In this document: piece by piece, positions 20,220-29,251 of the stretch | How positions within the stretch are numbered: the stretch's first letter is position 1 | Layout of the letters: each line of letters opens with the position of its first letter | Source: Roseibium album | GTDB lineage: Bacteria; Pseudomonadota; Alphaproteobacteria; Rhizobiales; Stappiaceae | Direction: 5' to 3' | DNA: 64,000 nucleotides | Assembly (NCBI GenBank): GCA_001404055.1 | Contig: CXTY01000016.1 | Location: 1 to 64,000 of the forward strand | Notes under the pieces: generated by a model | The model's database searches: none | What the model saw: the letters and a program-made list of their open reading frames with translations, nothing else | What the model was told of the DNA's origin: nothing | Translations under genes and position numbers: made by a program

Positions 20220-21020
20220 CTAGCTAGCCGCCGCGACCGCTCTTTTTGCCATCACAGTCACGAGATTTGACCGATATGCAGCAGACCCGTGCAAATCGGA
20301 CAATAACCCATCAGCGGCAGGAGCAATCCCGGCTACAGCATCTGGTGACCAGTTGCCGCCAAGCGCAGTTTCCATTTCTCCCATCCGGAACACACCATCC
20401 TGTCCTGCACCTGTTACAGCGACTTTTACCGAACCATCTGACGACTTTGCGACAAAAACGCCAGCCATGGCATAGCGAGAAGCAGGATTGGGGTATTTCG
20501 AATAAGCACTGGCAGCTGCGCCCGGAAAATTGACCGACACAACAATCTCATCTTCGTCCAGCGCTGTTTCAAACAGGCCCGTAAAGAAGTCTTCAGCACC
20601 GAGTTCACGTTTGTTGGTAACCACCGACGCCCCTAGTGCGACAAGCGCTGCCGGGTAGTCCGCTGCCGGGTCATTATTGGCAACAGAACCACCAATCGTT
20701 CCCATATGGCGAACAGCGGGATCACCAATACCGGATGCAAGTGCGGCGAGGCCCGGTAATTTTTGTTTCACCAGATCAGAAGATGCAACTTCAGAATGTG
20801 TTGTCGCTGCGCCGATCGAGACGCCTCCGCCGCTCTCTGAAATACCCTGCAATTCCGGGATACCAGTAACATCCACCAGATCACTTGGCGCTGCCAACCG
20901 TTGTTTCATCGTCGGCAGCAGGGTCTGCCCACCACCGAGAATTTTCGCGTCATCTGATTTGGATATCAGATCACCGGCTTCAGCAGTGGATCCTGCCTTG
21001 TGGTAATTCGTTTCATACAT
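20220..21020 (-). CDS. coxM: CO-dehydrogenase-type FAD subunit (CoxM family)
   Basis: The 266-residue medium subunit of a molybdenum hydroxylase, carrying FAD and passing electrons on from the iron-sulfur subunit. The two FAD motifs are clear: AKILGGGQTLLP (about residues 25-36) and GTIGGSVANNDPAADYP (about 107-123). The C-terminal CO_deh_flav_C domain follows. It is slightly shorter than the usual 280-295 residues. It is the last gene of the coxG-S-L-M run, 180 bases after coxL. The substrate of the complex is set by the large subunit and is not known. The gene name follows family usage, not a proven CO dehydrogenase. Confidence 0.88.
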   Translation of the reverse strand: MYETNYHKAGSTAEAGDLISKSDDAKILGGGQTLLPTMKQRLAAPSDLVDVTGIPELQGISESGGGVSIGAATTHSEVASSDLVKQKLPGLAALASGIGDPAVRHMGTIGGSVANNDPAADYPAALVALGASVVTNKRELGAEDFFTGLFETALDEDEIVVSVNFPGAAASAYSKYPNPASRYAMAGVFVAKSSDGSVKVAVTGAGQDGVFRMGEMETALGGNWSPDAVAGIAPAADGLLSDLHGSAAYRSNLVTVMAKRAVAAAS

Positions 21021-21200
21021 GTCGTGTCTCCCAATACGATGGGTTCAAGTTCTATAATAGCGTGTTCAGGTCACAGAGAGCCCGGAGTGGATCATTTCAT
21101 CGCTCTTCGAGGGTTCCGCCCTCACCCTTTCGAGAAAAGTGCTGGAACGTCGTTTGAATAGAACCTCGAGCGCTTTGTGATCCACATTTTCCGGTATCAT

Positions 21201-23561
21201 CTACTCAGCGGCCTCCTTCGAACCAGACTGGTACAGTGACCAGACCTTCTCAGCCGCGGCGGGCATGGTCAGGGCATTGTTGCCGATTGCGTCTGTGATC
21301 GCGTTGATAACGGCCGGTGGCGACCCAATGGCTCCTGCTTCTCCACATCCCTTCATGCCAAGCGGGTTGCCCGGACAAAGTGTTTCATGCGTCGAGAGGT
21401 TGAATGAAGGCACATCGTCGGCGCGCGGCATGGTGTAGTCCATGTAGGACGCGGTCAGAAGCTGACCATTTTCGTCATAGGCGGCATTTTCCAGTAGCGC
21501 CTGACCAATCCCCTGAACCAATCCTCCGTGTACCTGACCTTCAACGATCATCGGGTTGATTACCTTGCCGAAGTCATCCGCAGCTACGAAGCTGACGATT
21601 TCGGTTGTTCCAGTCTCAGGATCAACTTCAACTTCGCAGATATAGGTACCTGACGGGAATGTGAAGTTCGTCGGATCATAGAATGCACCTTCCTTCAGAC
21701 CCGGTTCCATGCCTTCCGGCAGGTTGTGAGCCGTGTAGGCGGCAAGAGCAACTTCAGAGAAGTTGAGCTTCTTGTCAGTGCCGGCGACTTTCAATTCGCC
21801 ACCTTCAATCTGAATGTCCCCTTCAGACGCTTCCATCAGATGCGCAGCGATCTTTTTGGCCTTTGCCTCTACCTTGTCGAGGGCCTTCACAATCGCGGAC
21901 ATACCGACTGCACCGGAGCGGGACCCGTAAGTACCCATTCCGAATTGAACCTTGTCGGTATCTCCGTGGACGATGGCAACAGAATCGGAGTCGAGACCGA
22001 ACCTTTCACAGATAAGCTGCGCAAAAGTAGTCTCATGCCCCTGACCGTGGCTGTGTGATCCGGTCAGAACTTCAACGGTTCCAACAGGGTTCACACGAAC
22101 TTCTGCAGATTCCCACAAACCAACACCGGCACCAAGAGAACCGACAGCAGCTGATGGGGCAATACCACAAGCTTCGATGTAACAGGACATTCCGATGCCG
22201 CGAAGCTTGCCACGAGAAGCCGCTTCGGCTTTTCGAGCAGCAATCCCGTCATAGTCTGCAGCTTTCATAGCCGCGTCCAAGGTCGCATCGTAATCACCGG
22301 CGTCATAACACATGATGACAGGTGTCTGGTGCGGGAAGGACCGAACAAAGTTCTTGCGACGGAATTCAGCAGGTGAAAGCCCAATTTCGCGCGCGGTGGT
22401 CTCCATCATGCGCTCAACAAGATATGTCGCTTCCGGCCGACCAGCGCCTCGATACGCGTCCACAGGTGTCGTATTGGTGTAAACCGTTTTCACATTGGCA
22501 TGGATCGCCGGAATATCGTACTGACCCGATAGCAGTGTCGCGTAAAGGTAGGTCGGTACCGCCGATGAGAACAGCGACATATAAGCGCCAATATTGGCGA
22601 CCGTCTTGACCCTGAACCCGATGATTTTGTTATCTGCATCGAGCGCCAATTCAGCTTCGGATTTGTGATCCCGGCCATGAGCATCCGTCAAGAACGCCTC
22701 AGTCCGGTCGGAAACCCACTTTACCGGACGCCCAACACGTTTTGAGGCCCAGAGGCACACCATCTCTTCAGGATAGATATAGATTTTCGAACCGAAACCG
22801 CCGCCGACATCCGGTGCGATCACGCGAAGCTTGTGCTCCGGCGCAACGGCATAGAATGCAGACAACACAAGTCGTGCCACATGCGGGTTCTGAGAAGTAG
22901 TATAGAGCGTGTGATGCTCCTCGGCATCATTGTAACTTGCCAGGGCAGCACGAGGCTCCATCGGGTTCGGTACAAGCCGGTTATTCGAAATCTCCATGCG
23001 GGTAACGTGAGCGGCTTTTTCAAAGGCGTCATTCACTGCCGCCTCATCACCAATTTCCCAATCGAAGATAAGATTTCCTGCCGCTTCCGGATGGAGTTGG
23101 GGTGCACCGGGCTGCAATGCAGCAACCGAGTCCACTACCGCAGGCAACTCTTCGTACTCCACTTCGACAGCATCAGCAGCATCACGCGCTTGCGCCTGAG
23201 TGTCTGCAATAACCACCGCAACCGCTTGTCCGACATGCCTCACGATCTCTGGCTCTAGTGCGCGCCAGCCACCCATATTCATGGGTGAACCATCTTTTGA
23301 ATGGATCATCCAACCACAAATCAGGTTCCCGATGCCATCTCCCACGAGTTGGTCACCCGTCAGAACTGCATCTACCCCAGGCATGGTCAGCGCAGCGGTA
23401 GAATCAATGCTGGTGACTTTTGCATGTGCATGCGGTGACCGCACAAACGCAGCAAAACCCATACCCGGCATGACCATGTCGTCGGTATATTGACCCTTGC
23501 CCGTGATAAAGCGCTTGTCTTCTTTGCGCAGGGCGCGGGCTCCGATCCCCTCAACTGCCAT
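21201..23561 (-). CDS. coxL: Form II CO-dehydrogenase-type Mo hydroxylase large subunit (CoxL family)
   Basis: The 786-residue molybdopterin-cytosine-dinucleotide subunit of the xanthine-oxidase superfamily. The diagnostic active-site loop reads AYRGAGR (near residue 370), the form II signature; true form I CO dehydrogenases have AYRCSFR. Cofactor contacts VGGGFGSK, GQGHETTFAQ and the base Glu in GCGEAGAIGSPPAV (near 735) are present. ATG at 23559-23561 is chosen because GGGAG lies seven bases upstream; an earlier ATG abuts it and a frame further upstream is unlikely. CO oxidation is unproven for form II enzymes; an aldehyde, purine or other hydroxylation is possible. Confidence 0.9.
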   Translation of the reverse strand: MAVEGIGARALRKEDKRFITGKGQYTDDMVMPGMGFAAFVRSPHAHAKVTSIDSTAALTMPGVDAVLTGDQLVGDGIGNLICGWMIHSKDGSPMNMGGWRALEPEIVRHVGQAVAVVIADTQAQARDAADAVEVEYEELPAVVDSVAALQPGAPQLHPEAAGNLIFDWEIGDEAAVNDAFEKAAHVTRMEISNNRLVPNPMEPRAALASYNDAEEHHTLYTTSQNPHVARLVLSAFYAVAPEHKLRVIAPDVGGGFGSKIYIYPEEMVCLWASKRVGRPVKWVSDRTEAFLTDAHGRDHKSEAELALDADNKIIGFRVKTVANIGAYMSLFSSAVPTYLYATLLSGQYDIPAIHANVKTVYTNTTPVDAYRGAGRPEATYLVERMMETTAREIGLSPAEFRRKNFVRSFPHQTPVIMCYDAGDYDATLDAAMKAADYDGIAARKAEAASRGKLRGIGMSCYIEACGIAPSAAVGSLGAGVGLWESAEVRVNPVGTVEVLTGSHSHGQGHETTFAQLICERFGLDSDSVAIVHGDTDKVQFGMGTYGSRSGAVGMSAIVKALDKVEAKAKKIAAHLMEASEGDIQIEGGELKVAGTDKKLNFSEVALAAYTAHNLPEGMEPGLKEGAFYDPTNFTFPSGTYICEVEVDPETGTTEIVSFVAADDFGKVINPMIVEGQVHGGLVQGIGQALLENAAYDENGQLLTASYMDYTMPRADDVPSFNLSTHETLCPGNPLGMKGCGEAGAIGSPPAVINAITDAIGNNALTMPAAAEKVWSLYQSGSKEAAE

Positions 23562-23774
23562 CATCTCTCTCCCAAAGACTGACTTTCCGGCACCGCCGTT
23601 TCCGGAAATCATCCGTTCGCGTTCACAGCTGAATTATCTCAGTCGTGACGAATTTCTGATCGAAGACCTGGCGGGCAGTCTCATTCTGCCAATTCCTCCC
23701 GGCAAAATTCGAACTGTCTGGTCTTCTTGTTTCCCAGCGCAGATATTCCGCGCCTTGTAGTCTGGAATTGGCTG

Positions 23775-24266
23775 CTACTCGGCAGCCTGAGACATGCCAG
23801 CCATTTGATCCGAGGCGGCTTTGATAGATTTCACGATATTGTGGTAGCCAGTGCACCGACAAATATTACCTTCCAGCTCATGCCGAATGGTGTCTTCGTC
23901 GAGATTGCCCGCGCCGTAACGATTGATCATGTCAACAGCGCTCATGATCATGCCTGGTGTACAGAAACCGCATTGCAATCCATGGTTTTCGCGAAAAGCT
24001 GCCTGAACAGGATGTAGCGCACCATTTGATGCCAATCCCTCAACTGTGACAACCTCGGCGCCATCAGCCTGAGCCGCCAACATGGTGCAGGATTTGACGG
24101 CCTTGCCGTTCACAAGAATGACACACGCACCGCACTGGGAAGTGTCACAACCAACATGTGTGCCGGTAAGAGCCCTAACTTCCCTGATAAACGATACGAG
24201 CAGCGTCCGGTCTTCGACATCCGCCGAGACCGATTTGCCGTTCAATACCATCGATACTTTCGACAT
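23775..24266 (-). CDS. coxS: CO-dehydrogenase-type 2Fe-2S subunit (CoxS family)
   Basis: The 163-residue small subunit carrying two 2Fe-2S clusters. The plant-type cluster motif is [22 protein letters not shown] compressed as Cys-x4-Cys-x2-Cys-x11-Cys (about residues 41-62). The helical-domain cluster follows as CGFC near 100 and CRC near 136. The start at 24264-24266 has GGGAGAG seven bases upstream; an earlier in-frame start would add 28 residues absent from the family. It is followed by coxL after about 210 bases. It relays electrons from the Mo centre to FAD. Confidence 0.93.
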   Translation of the reverse strand: MSKVSMVLNGKSVSADVEDRTLLVSFIREVRALTGTHVGCDTSQCGACVILVNGKAVKSCTMLAAQADGAEVVTVEGLASNGALHPVQAAFRENHGLQCGFCTPGMIMSAVDMINRYGAGNLDEDTIRHELEGNICRCTGYHNIVKSIKAASDQMAGMSQAAE

Positions 24267-24400
24267 AAATTTCTCTCCCTCATAAATTTTGAGCAGACGC
24301 CCAATTGTGACCCGGCCTTTCACCGTGTTGTTTTGGGCAGGTCCTGGCAATTCAAAAAAAATGCGTCAGACCTGATCTTTCAAAAATTTGTACAACTACG

Positions 24401-25105
24401 TCAACTTGCTATCGCAAGAACCACAATCAGAGCCCCTAGAAGAACAAGCCCCCATACCATTGGACCACCGAACGCATTGCGACCTGCGGCGGCTTCAATA
24501 TTTTGCTCTGCTTTATGTAAGCTCTCTTCCACGGCATGCTCGGCATCTTCAAGAGCATGCATGACCTCTCCAGGTGCATCCTCCATCGCAATTCTCTTGG
24601 CTTCTTCAGCTAGCCCAGGGTCGAGTTCACGACCAACTTCTGCATCGTCTGAAGCCACCGAAGTCTTTTCACCAACCATCTCGGAAAACTTGGAGAAAAA
24701 TTCTTCGGCCATTTTTCGTGCAGTCGAGTCAATCAACCTGCTACCCAATTGAGCGAGTTTGCCACCTACTTGCGCTTTGGCTTCGTAAGTCAGAACGGTC
24801 TCGCCGTCTTCCTCGGTCAATTTGACGTCTGCTGAACCTTTGGCAAACCCGGCGACACCGCCCTTGCCTTCACCAGAGATCGTATAGCCCTCTGGCGGGT
24901 TGATGTTTAGCAGCGTTACCGCACCTTTGAATTTTGCCTTTACCGGTCCGATTTTTGACGTAACCGCCGCTGTCATTTCCGTGTCAGAAGTTTTCTCAAG
25001 GCTCTCGCAACCCGGAATACATGCCTTAAGTACTTCCGGATTATTCAATGCCTCCCAGACAGTTTCCCGTCCAGCCGGTATCCTATGGGAGCCGTTCATA
25101 TCCAT
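24401..25105 (-). CDS. coxG: CoxG family protein (SRPBCC fold, membrane-anchored)
   Basis: A 234-residue protein with an N-terminal CoxG/SRPBCC domain (about 1-150): MDMNGSHRIPAGRETVWEAL, then CIPGCESLEK and GEGKGGVAGFAKGSADV are typical. A variable Glu/Ala-rich helical linker leads to a C-terminal membrane helix (about 212-232, VWGLVLLGALIVVLAIAS) that would tether the domain to the inner membrane facing the cytoplasm. Family members are proposed to recruit Mo hydroxylases to the membrane, where they can pass electrons to quinones. GGGGGAG eight bases before ATG 25105 decides the start. It heads the operon, unlike the canonical downstream position. Confidence 0.88.
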   Translation of the reverse strand: MDMNGSHRIPAGRETVWEALNNPEVLKACIPGCESLEKTSDTEMTAAVTSKIGPVKAKFKGAVTLLNINPPEGYTISGEGKGGVAGFAKGSADVKLTEEDGETVLTYEAKAQVGGKLAQLGSRLIDSTARKMAEEFFSKFSEMVGEKTSVASDDAEVGRELDPGLAEEAKRIAMEDAPGEVMHALEDAEHAVEESLHKAEQNIEAAAGRNAFGGPMVWGLVLLGALIVVLAIAS

Positions 25106-25270
25106 GTGTCTTCTCCCCCAATCGCACAATAGCGAATATTGACAAGGACATAGGCGACGCTCAACGTTTTACAAGGCGTTTGACGCGATCGCATTTTCAC
25201 CATGAGAGCGTGTTTCGTACAAAATTTCAATTGTTTAAATCAGGTGGGCGGCAAAATTATCTTGGTGGAA

Positions 25271-25288
25271 TGTCTCACCAATGAGACA
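25271..25288. promoter_or_regulatory. 18-bp dyad upstream of the cox operon
   Basis: TGTCTCA (25271-25277) and TGAGACA (25282-25288) form a perfect 7-bp inverted repeat over CCAA, 166 bases upstream of coxG. It lacks a T run, so it looks like an operator rather than a terminator. The binding protein is unknown. Confidence 0.4.
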
Positions 25289-25302
25289 CTATAGGCATCC
25301 GG

Positions 25303-25342
25303 ACAAAGAAAGCCGCAACACCTGTTAACGGCATTGCGGCTT
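25303..25342 (-). terminator. Intrinsic terminator of the two-component operon
   Basis: AAGCCGCAA (25310-25318) pairs with TTGCGGCTT (25334-25342) over a 15-base loop; the minus strand continues TCTTTG. It lies 50 bases after the stop of the EAL regulator gene. Confidence 0.7.
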
Positions 25343-25392
25343 TTATGATGTTTTCACATCACCTTGAATTCAATAAGGCCCGAACTTCGACC

Positions 25393-27636
25393 TTAGCCGA
25401 ATGCCATTCCCTTTTCATCGGCCCGTTGAATAAAGGAGGCCAGGTCATCGCTGCTTTGAGGCTTGGAATACAAAAAACCCTGCAGAAGGTCACACTGCAA
25501 TTCCTGCATGATTGTCCGTTGTTCGACAGTCTCAACACCTTCTGCCGTCACGCTCAGATCCAAAGCCTGAGCAACTGCAATGATTGATTTGACAACTGCG
25601 AGCGCGTCAGGATCCTGATCCATATTCATTATGAAGCTGCGATCAATCTTGATGCCATCGACCGGCAGTTTTCGCAGATAGCTAAAGGACGAATAACCGG
25701 TTCCGAAATCGTCAATGACAATTGTGGCTCCCTTGTTACGTAGCCAAGTCAGCAGCGACAAAGTGATTTGATCGTTGCTGATGAAGAGACCTTCAGTGAC
25801 TTCAAAGACAAGTCGGCTTAGCGGCAACTCTGCCGCTGAAGCAGCATCTTCGATGTCCTTGTAAATCCGGTTGGTCTGAACCTGTCGTGGAGACAGGTTG
25901 ACGTTGAGACGAACGCCGTTTGACAGACCTTCCATCTGGGTGAATTCGGAAAAGGCCGTTTTGAACATCCAGGCACCGATTTCGGTGATCAATCCACTCG
26001 CTTCAGCCGCTTCGATCATACGCCCTGTGTTCAGGAAGTTTCCAGACGGCGAACGGAAGCGCATCAAGGCTTCAAAGGAAGCAATGCTTTCATCACGCGC
26101 CCGCATAATGGGCTGATAGTGAGCCGAAAGCTCCGTTTGATTGGAGCCCCCAGTTAAAAGAGATGCCAGTCGTAACCGTTCAAACGCTGCTTCCTGCATC
26201 AGGGGATGGAATATTGCGTGATTTGTCAGCCCTTTTTGCCTGACATCATTCAAAGCAATTGACGCAAAACGAACCAGCTTCTCAGCGCTTTGTTCTTCAC
26301 CCTCGACTGCTGCAAACCCAAGGCGCAATCGCAGCGTTATCTGATTTTCCTCAAGTGTAATCGGTTCCTGAAAAGCATCTTCAACGCGGGCGACGATATT
26401 CTGAATTTTGTTCTCTTCACCACCCTTCAAGAGAAGCAGAAATTCGTCCTTTTCCTTGCGAGCGATGGTAAGCGCTTCCGGAAAGGTCTGTGACAAGCGA
26501 TGACCAGCCTTCTTCAGAACCGCGCCTGCTTTCTCGTCACCAATACCGTCAACAATGACGCGAAACCGCTGAATATCCAGATGAACAACAAGTAACGGAG
26601 CATTTTTGCCCGCATTCCTCTGGAACGTTTCAATAAACCCGGAGAACGTCGAAAGTCCTGTTACGCGATCAACGTAGGCAAGGTTTCGAATATGTTCCAA
26701 CAGTCCCGTTTTTTCGTAGCCCAAAGCTACATTTGAGACAAAAAGCTGAACCACTTCGGCACCGACGAGCTCTTCCAACAACTCTTCGGAAATCCCAAGG
26801 TAGAGCGCGCCAGCCATCTCGTTTCTTGTGATCAGTGGTAGGGCAATACCCTTGTCTGAGGAACACAGTGACTGGGATTCTATGCAAGTGTTGATGGAGC
26901 GCCTGACTGAATCATCGCCAATGACATCAAGTGGAAGGTCAATCTTGTCCCTAAAACTGCCCGTAGCAGCCAGTACCCGAATATTGGATTTATCAAAAGT
27001 TCCATATTCAGGAACAACTTCCAATCCACAAAGAAGCGTGTCAACCGGCCTGCCAACCAATTCGGCGAAATGCTTGAGAGCAGTCGATGCAAACTCATTG
27101 AGTGCGTTTTTCTCAATAATTTCGGCGAAATGCGTGTTGAGTTGCTTGAGTTTCTGCCGATTACTCTCAAGGGAGGTAACCAGCTTGTATCCGCGTAATG
27201 CGGTTACAATTGCGGTGATAAGCTTGGTTCTGGAGAGCTCCGCCTTTTCGGTGTAGCCATCAATATCAAACTTCATGATCACATCGGTTTGCGGCGCATA
27301 CCCAGGTTGACCGGTTCGCAAAATCAAGCGCGTAAAACGATTACCCAAATCGGAGCGGATCCAGCTCACCAGCCCGAGCCCAGCCGTATCGCTTTCCATG
27401 ACAACGTCAACTAGAGCAACTGCAACATCGTCGTGGTCGGCGAGCAACTGACGAGCTTCATGTGCGGACAAGGCGTGAAGAAGTTCAAAAGGGCGATCTT
27501 CAAACTCGCATCCACCGACGGCAATCTTGGTCACTTCATGCACGTCAGGGTCATCGTCGACGATCAGGATCTTCCAGGGAGATCTTGTACCCTTGTTCAA
27601 GTTGGGTTCAGAAGGTGCAAGAAAGTCCATCACCAT
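25393..27636 (-). CDS. REC-DUF3369-GGDEF-EAL response regulator (c-di-GMP phosphodiesterase)
   Basis: A 747-residue cytoplasmic regulator. A receiver domain (about 20-160) has the acidic pocket DDD (27-29), phosphoacceptor Asp77 in ALVDVVM and a Lys near 133. DUF3369 (about 165-315) follows. The GGDEF domain (about 320-480) has EKDEF instead of GGDEF and should not make c-di-GMP. The EAL domain (about 490-740) keeps FEALMR, NLSPRQ, FEVTEG, IDDFGTGYSS and TAEGVET, so hydrolysis of c-di-GMP is expected. It starts one base after the sensor kinase stop, which pairs the two as a two-component system. Output is probably motility, biofilm or matrix control. Confidence 0.92.
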   Translation of the reverse strand: MVMDFLAPSEPNLNKGTRSPWKILIVDDDPDVHEVTKIAVGGCEFEDRPFELLHALSAHEARQLLADHDDVAVALVDVVMESDTAGLGLVSWIRSDLGNRFTRLILRTGQPGYAPQTDVIMKFDIDGYTEKAELSRTKLITAIVTALRGYKLVTSLESNRQKLKQLNTHFAEIIEKNALNEFASTALKHFAELVGRPVDTLLCGLEVVPEYGTFDKSNIRVLAATGSFRDKIDLPLDVIGDDSVRRSINTCIESQSLCSSDKGIALPLITRNEMAGALYLGISEELLEELVGAEVVQLFVSNVALGYEKTGLLEHIRNLAYVDRVTGLSTFSGFIETFQRNAGKNAPLLVVHLDIQRFRVIVDGIGDEKAGAVLKKAGHRLSQTFPEALTIARKEKDEFLLLLKGGEENKIQNIVARVEDAFQEPITLEENQITLRLRLGFAAVEGEEQSAEKLVRFASIALNDVRQKGLTNHAIFHPLMQEAAFERLRLASLLTGGSNQTELSAHYQPIMRARDESIASFEALMRFRSPSGNFLNTGRMIEAAEASGLITEIGAWMFKTAFSEFTQMEGLSNGVRLNVNLSPRQVQTNRIYKDIEDAASAAELPLSRLVFEVTEGLFISNDQITLSLLTWLRNKGATIVIDDFGTGYSSFSYLRKLPVDGIKIDRSFIMNMDQDPDALAVVKSIIAVAQALDLSVTAEGVETVEQRTIMQELQCDLLQGFLYSKPQSSDDLASFIQRADEKGMAFG

Positions 27637-27637
27637 A

Positions 27638-29251
27638 TCAGTGCACCTTCCTTCTGATCTGTGGTTTATGGCTCACTACCGGTGCCTTGGCAGGAAACTC
27701 AATTGTAAATTCGGTGCCCGAACCAACCTCGGATGAGACAGAGATCGTTCCATTCAAGGCCTCAGTCACCAACTGGTAACAAATTGCCATACCCAATCCT
27801 GAGCCACCTTTACCAAACTTGGTAGTGAAAAAAGGTTCAAAAACCTTCTTAAGGTTCTTATCCGGAATTCCGACGCCATTGTCCTTGCACTTGAAGACAA
27901 TCAATTTGCCTTTTGCGCCACCTAGGCTTTTATCTCTGCTAATTACAACTTGTGAAGAAAGCCTTATGGTTCCGTCACTTCGCCCTTCAAAGCCATGTTT
28001 CATGGCATTTTCGACGAAATTTGAAACCAGCTGACTGACTGCTCCTGGATAGCTGTCGATGGTCTCGTCGGCATTGAGATCCAGTTCAATCTTGATAGAC
28101 GTCTTCTTGAGCGAAGGCTGAAGTGTCGCAAGTGTTTCGCGAATGATGTGATCAAAATTGAATGCGCGTTTCTTCTCGCTCTGCCTGTCAACCGCCACTT
28201 GCCGGAAGTTGCCGACCAGGTCTCTTGCACGCCCAAGCGTCTTTTCAATGATACTTGCGGTCTCTGATATGCGTTCGACTTCGTTTTCAAGGACGTCCTT
28301 GCTGAGACTTTGTTTTTCCAGCTCTTTGTCCAGGTAGCTTGTTGCATCCTTGATTGTCGTTGCCGCCATAAGCGCATTGCCAAGAGGCGTATTCAATTCA
28401 TGTGAGACACCTGCGACAAGCGCGCCAAGCGCCGCGAGATTGTCAGCCTGAATGAGTTCTTCCTGCACCAGTTTCAGCTGCTCTGTACGATGTGCTACCA
28501 AGTCTTCCAGGTTGGTCTGGTACTCTTGGATTTTTTGCAAATCCAGATGCCTCCGTTGAACCATTGACTGCAGGCTGGCCGAGAGAATTCCAATTTCATC
28601 CACGCGTCCCGGCATCAGTTCGGCTTTTGGAGGATCTTCAATAAGCCGGGGAGTCGCAAGGTAATCCACGATGTTGGATAGCGGGATACCGATCAATCGA
28701 CGGAACACAGTTCGGATCACAATCGCCAGCAACAGCAAGTACACAATAATAGCGGTCACTATGAATCCGACAGTGGAGACGATTTCATACGATATGGTAT
28801 TTCGGTCGATCAGAATGAAAACCTGTCCGATTGCATCCTTGTGCAGGATCGTGCTGGGCGAATTCAGCGTGTAACTCAGTGCTTCTGTACGGCGCACACC
28901 GGTGACAGGCTCACCGAAATTTCCGGTATCCGGTGTCTCAACCCAAACTTTCTCGACAACCTCCAGGCTTTCAAGCCCGCGTATTAACTGCAACGTCGCA
29001 TCTGCATTGACGGTCCAGATTGCACGCTCAAATGGCCGTTTGGTCGCTTGGAAGAAGGCTTCTGTCACACGAATTGCCCTGGCATGAGATGCATCCCAGG
29101 TAATTTTTGTCAGGATTCCAATAAAGATAATACCGAGAACTGCGAACAGCCCGAGTGTATAAAGAATGAAGGTACGCGACAGGCTGGCTCGACCCATCTC
29201 CTTGGAAGTATATGGCAACGACGTACTGCCGCTAAGACTCAAGACGCCCAC
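27638..29251 (-). CDS. Membrane sensor histidine kinase
   Basis: A 537-residue kinase. Two membrane helices (about 29-52 and about 165-190) bracket a periplasmic sensor of about 110 residues without a recognised fold, followed by HAMP (about 190-245), a coiled segment, HisKA with GVSHELNTPLGN (phospho-His near 283) and HATPase with N box NFVENAMKHG, G1 KDNGVGIP and G2 GKGGSGLGMA. The start is uncertain: GTG at 29251 has little Shine-Dalgarno, and ATG at 29197 directly abuts AAGGAG. It is upstream of, and presumably phosphorylates, the EAL regulator. The signal is unknown. Confidence 0.92.
   Translation of the reverse strand: MGVLSLSGSTSLPYTSKEMGRASLSRTFILYTLGLFAVLGIIFIGILTKITWDASHARAIRVTEAFFQATKRPFERAIWTVNADATLQLIRGLESLEVVEKVWVETPDTGNFGEPVTGVRRTEALSYTLNSPSTILHKDAIGQVFILIDRNTISYEIVSTVGFIVTAIIVYLLLLAIVIRTVFRRLIGIPLSNIVDYLATPRLIEDPPKAELMPGRVDEIGILSASLQSMVQRRHLDLQKIQEYQTNLEDLVAHRTEQLKLVQEELIQADNLAALGALVAGVSHELNTPLGNALMAATTIKDATSYLDKELEKQSLSKDVLENEVERISETASIIEKTLGRARDLVGNFRQVAVDRQSEKKRAFNFDHIIRETLATLQPSLKKTSIKIELDLNADETIDSYPGAVSQLVSNFVENAMKHGFEGRSDGTIRLSSQVVISRDKSLGGAKGKLIVFKCKDNGVGIPDKNLKKVFEPFFTTKFGKGGSGLGMAICYQLVTEALNGTISVSSEVGSGTEFTIEFPAKAPVVSHKPQIRRKVH

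Noticed and set aside
21201..23561. Form I carbon monoxide dehydrogenase
   Set aside because: The active-site loop is AYRGAGR, not AYRCSFR, so form II is the correct class and CO as substrate is unproven.
26280..26680. Active diguanylate cyclase
   Set aside because: The catalytic GGDEF reads EKDEF; only the EAL part keeps its active-site residues.
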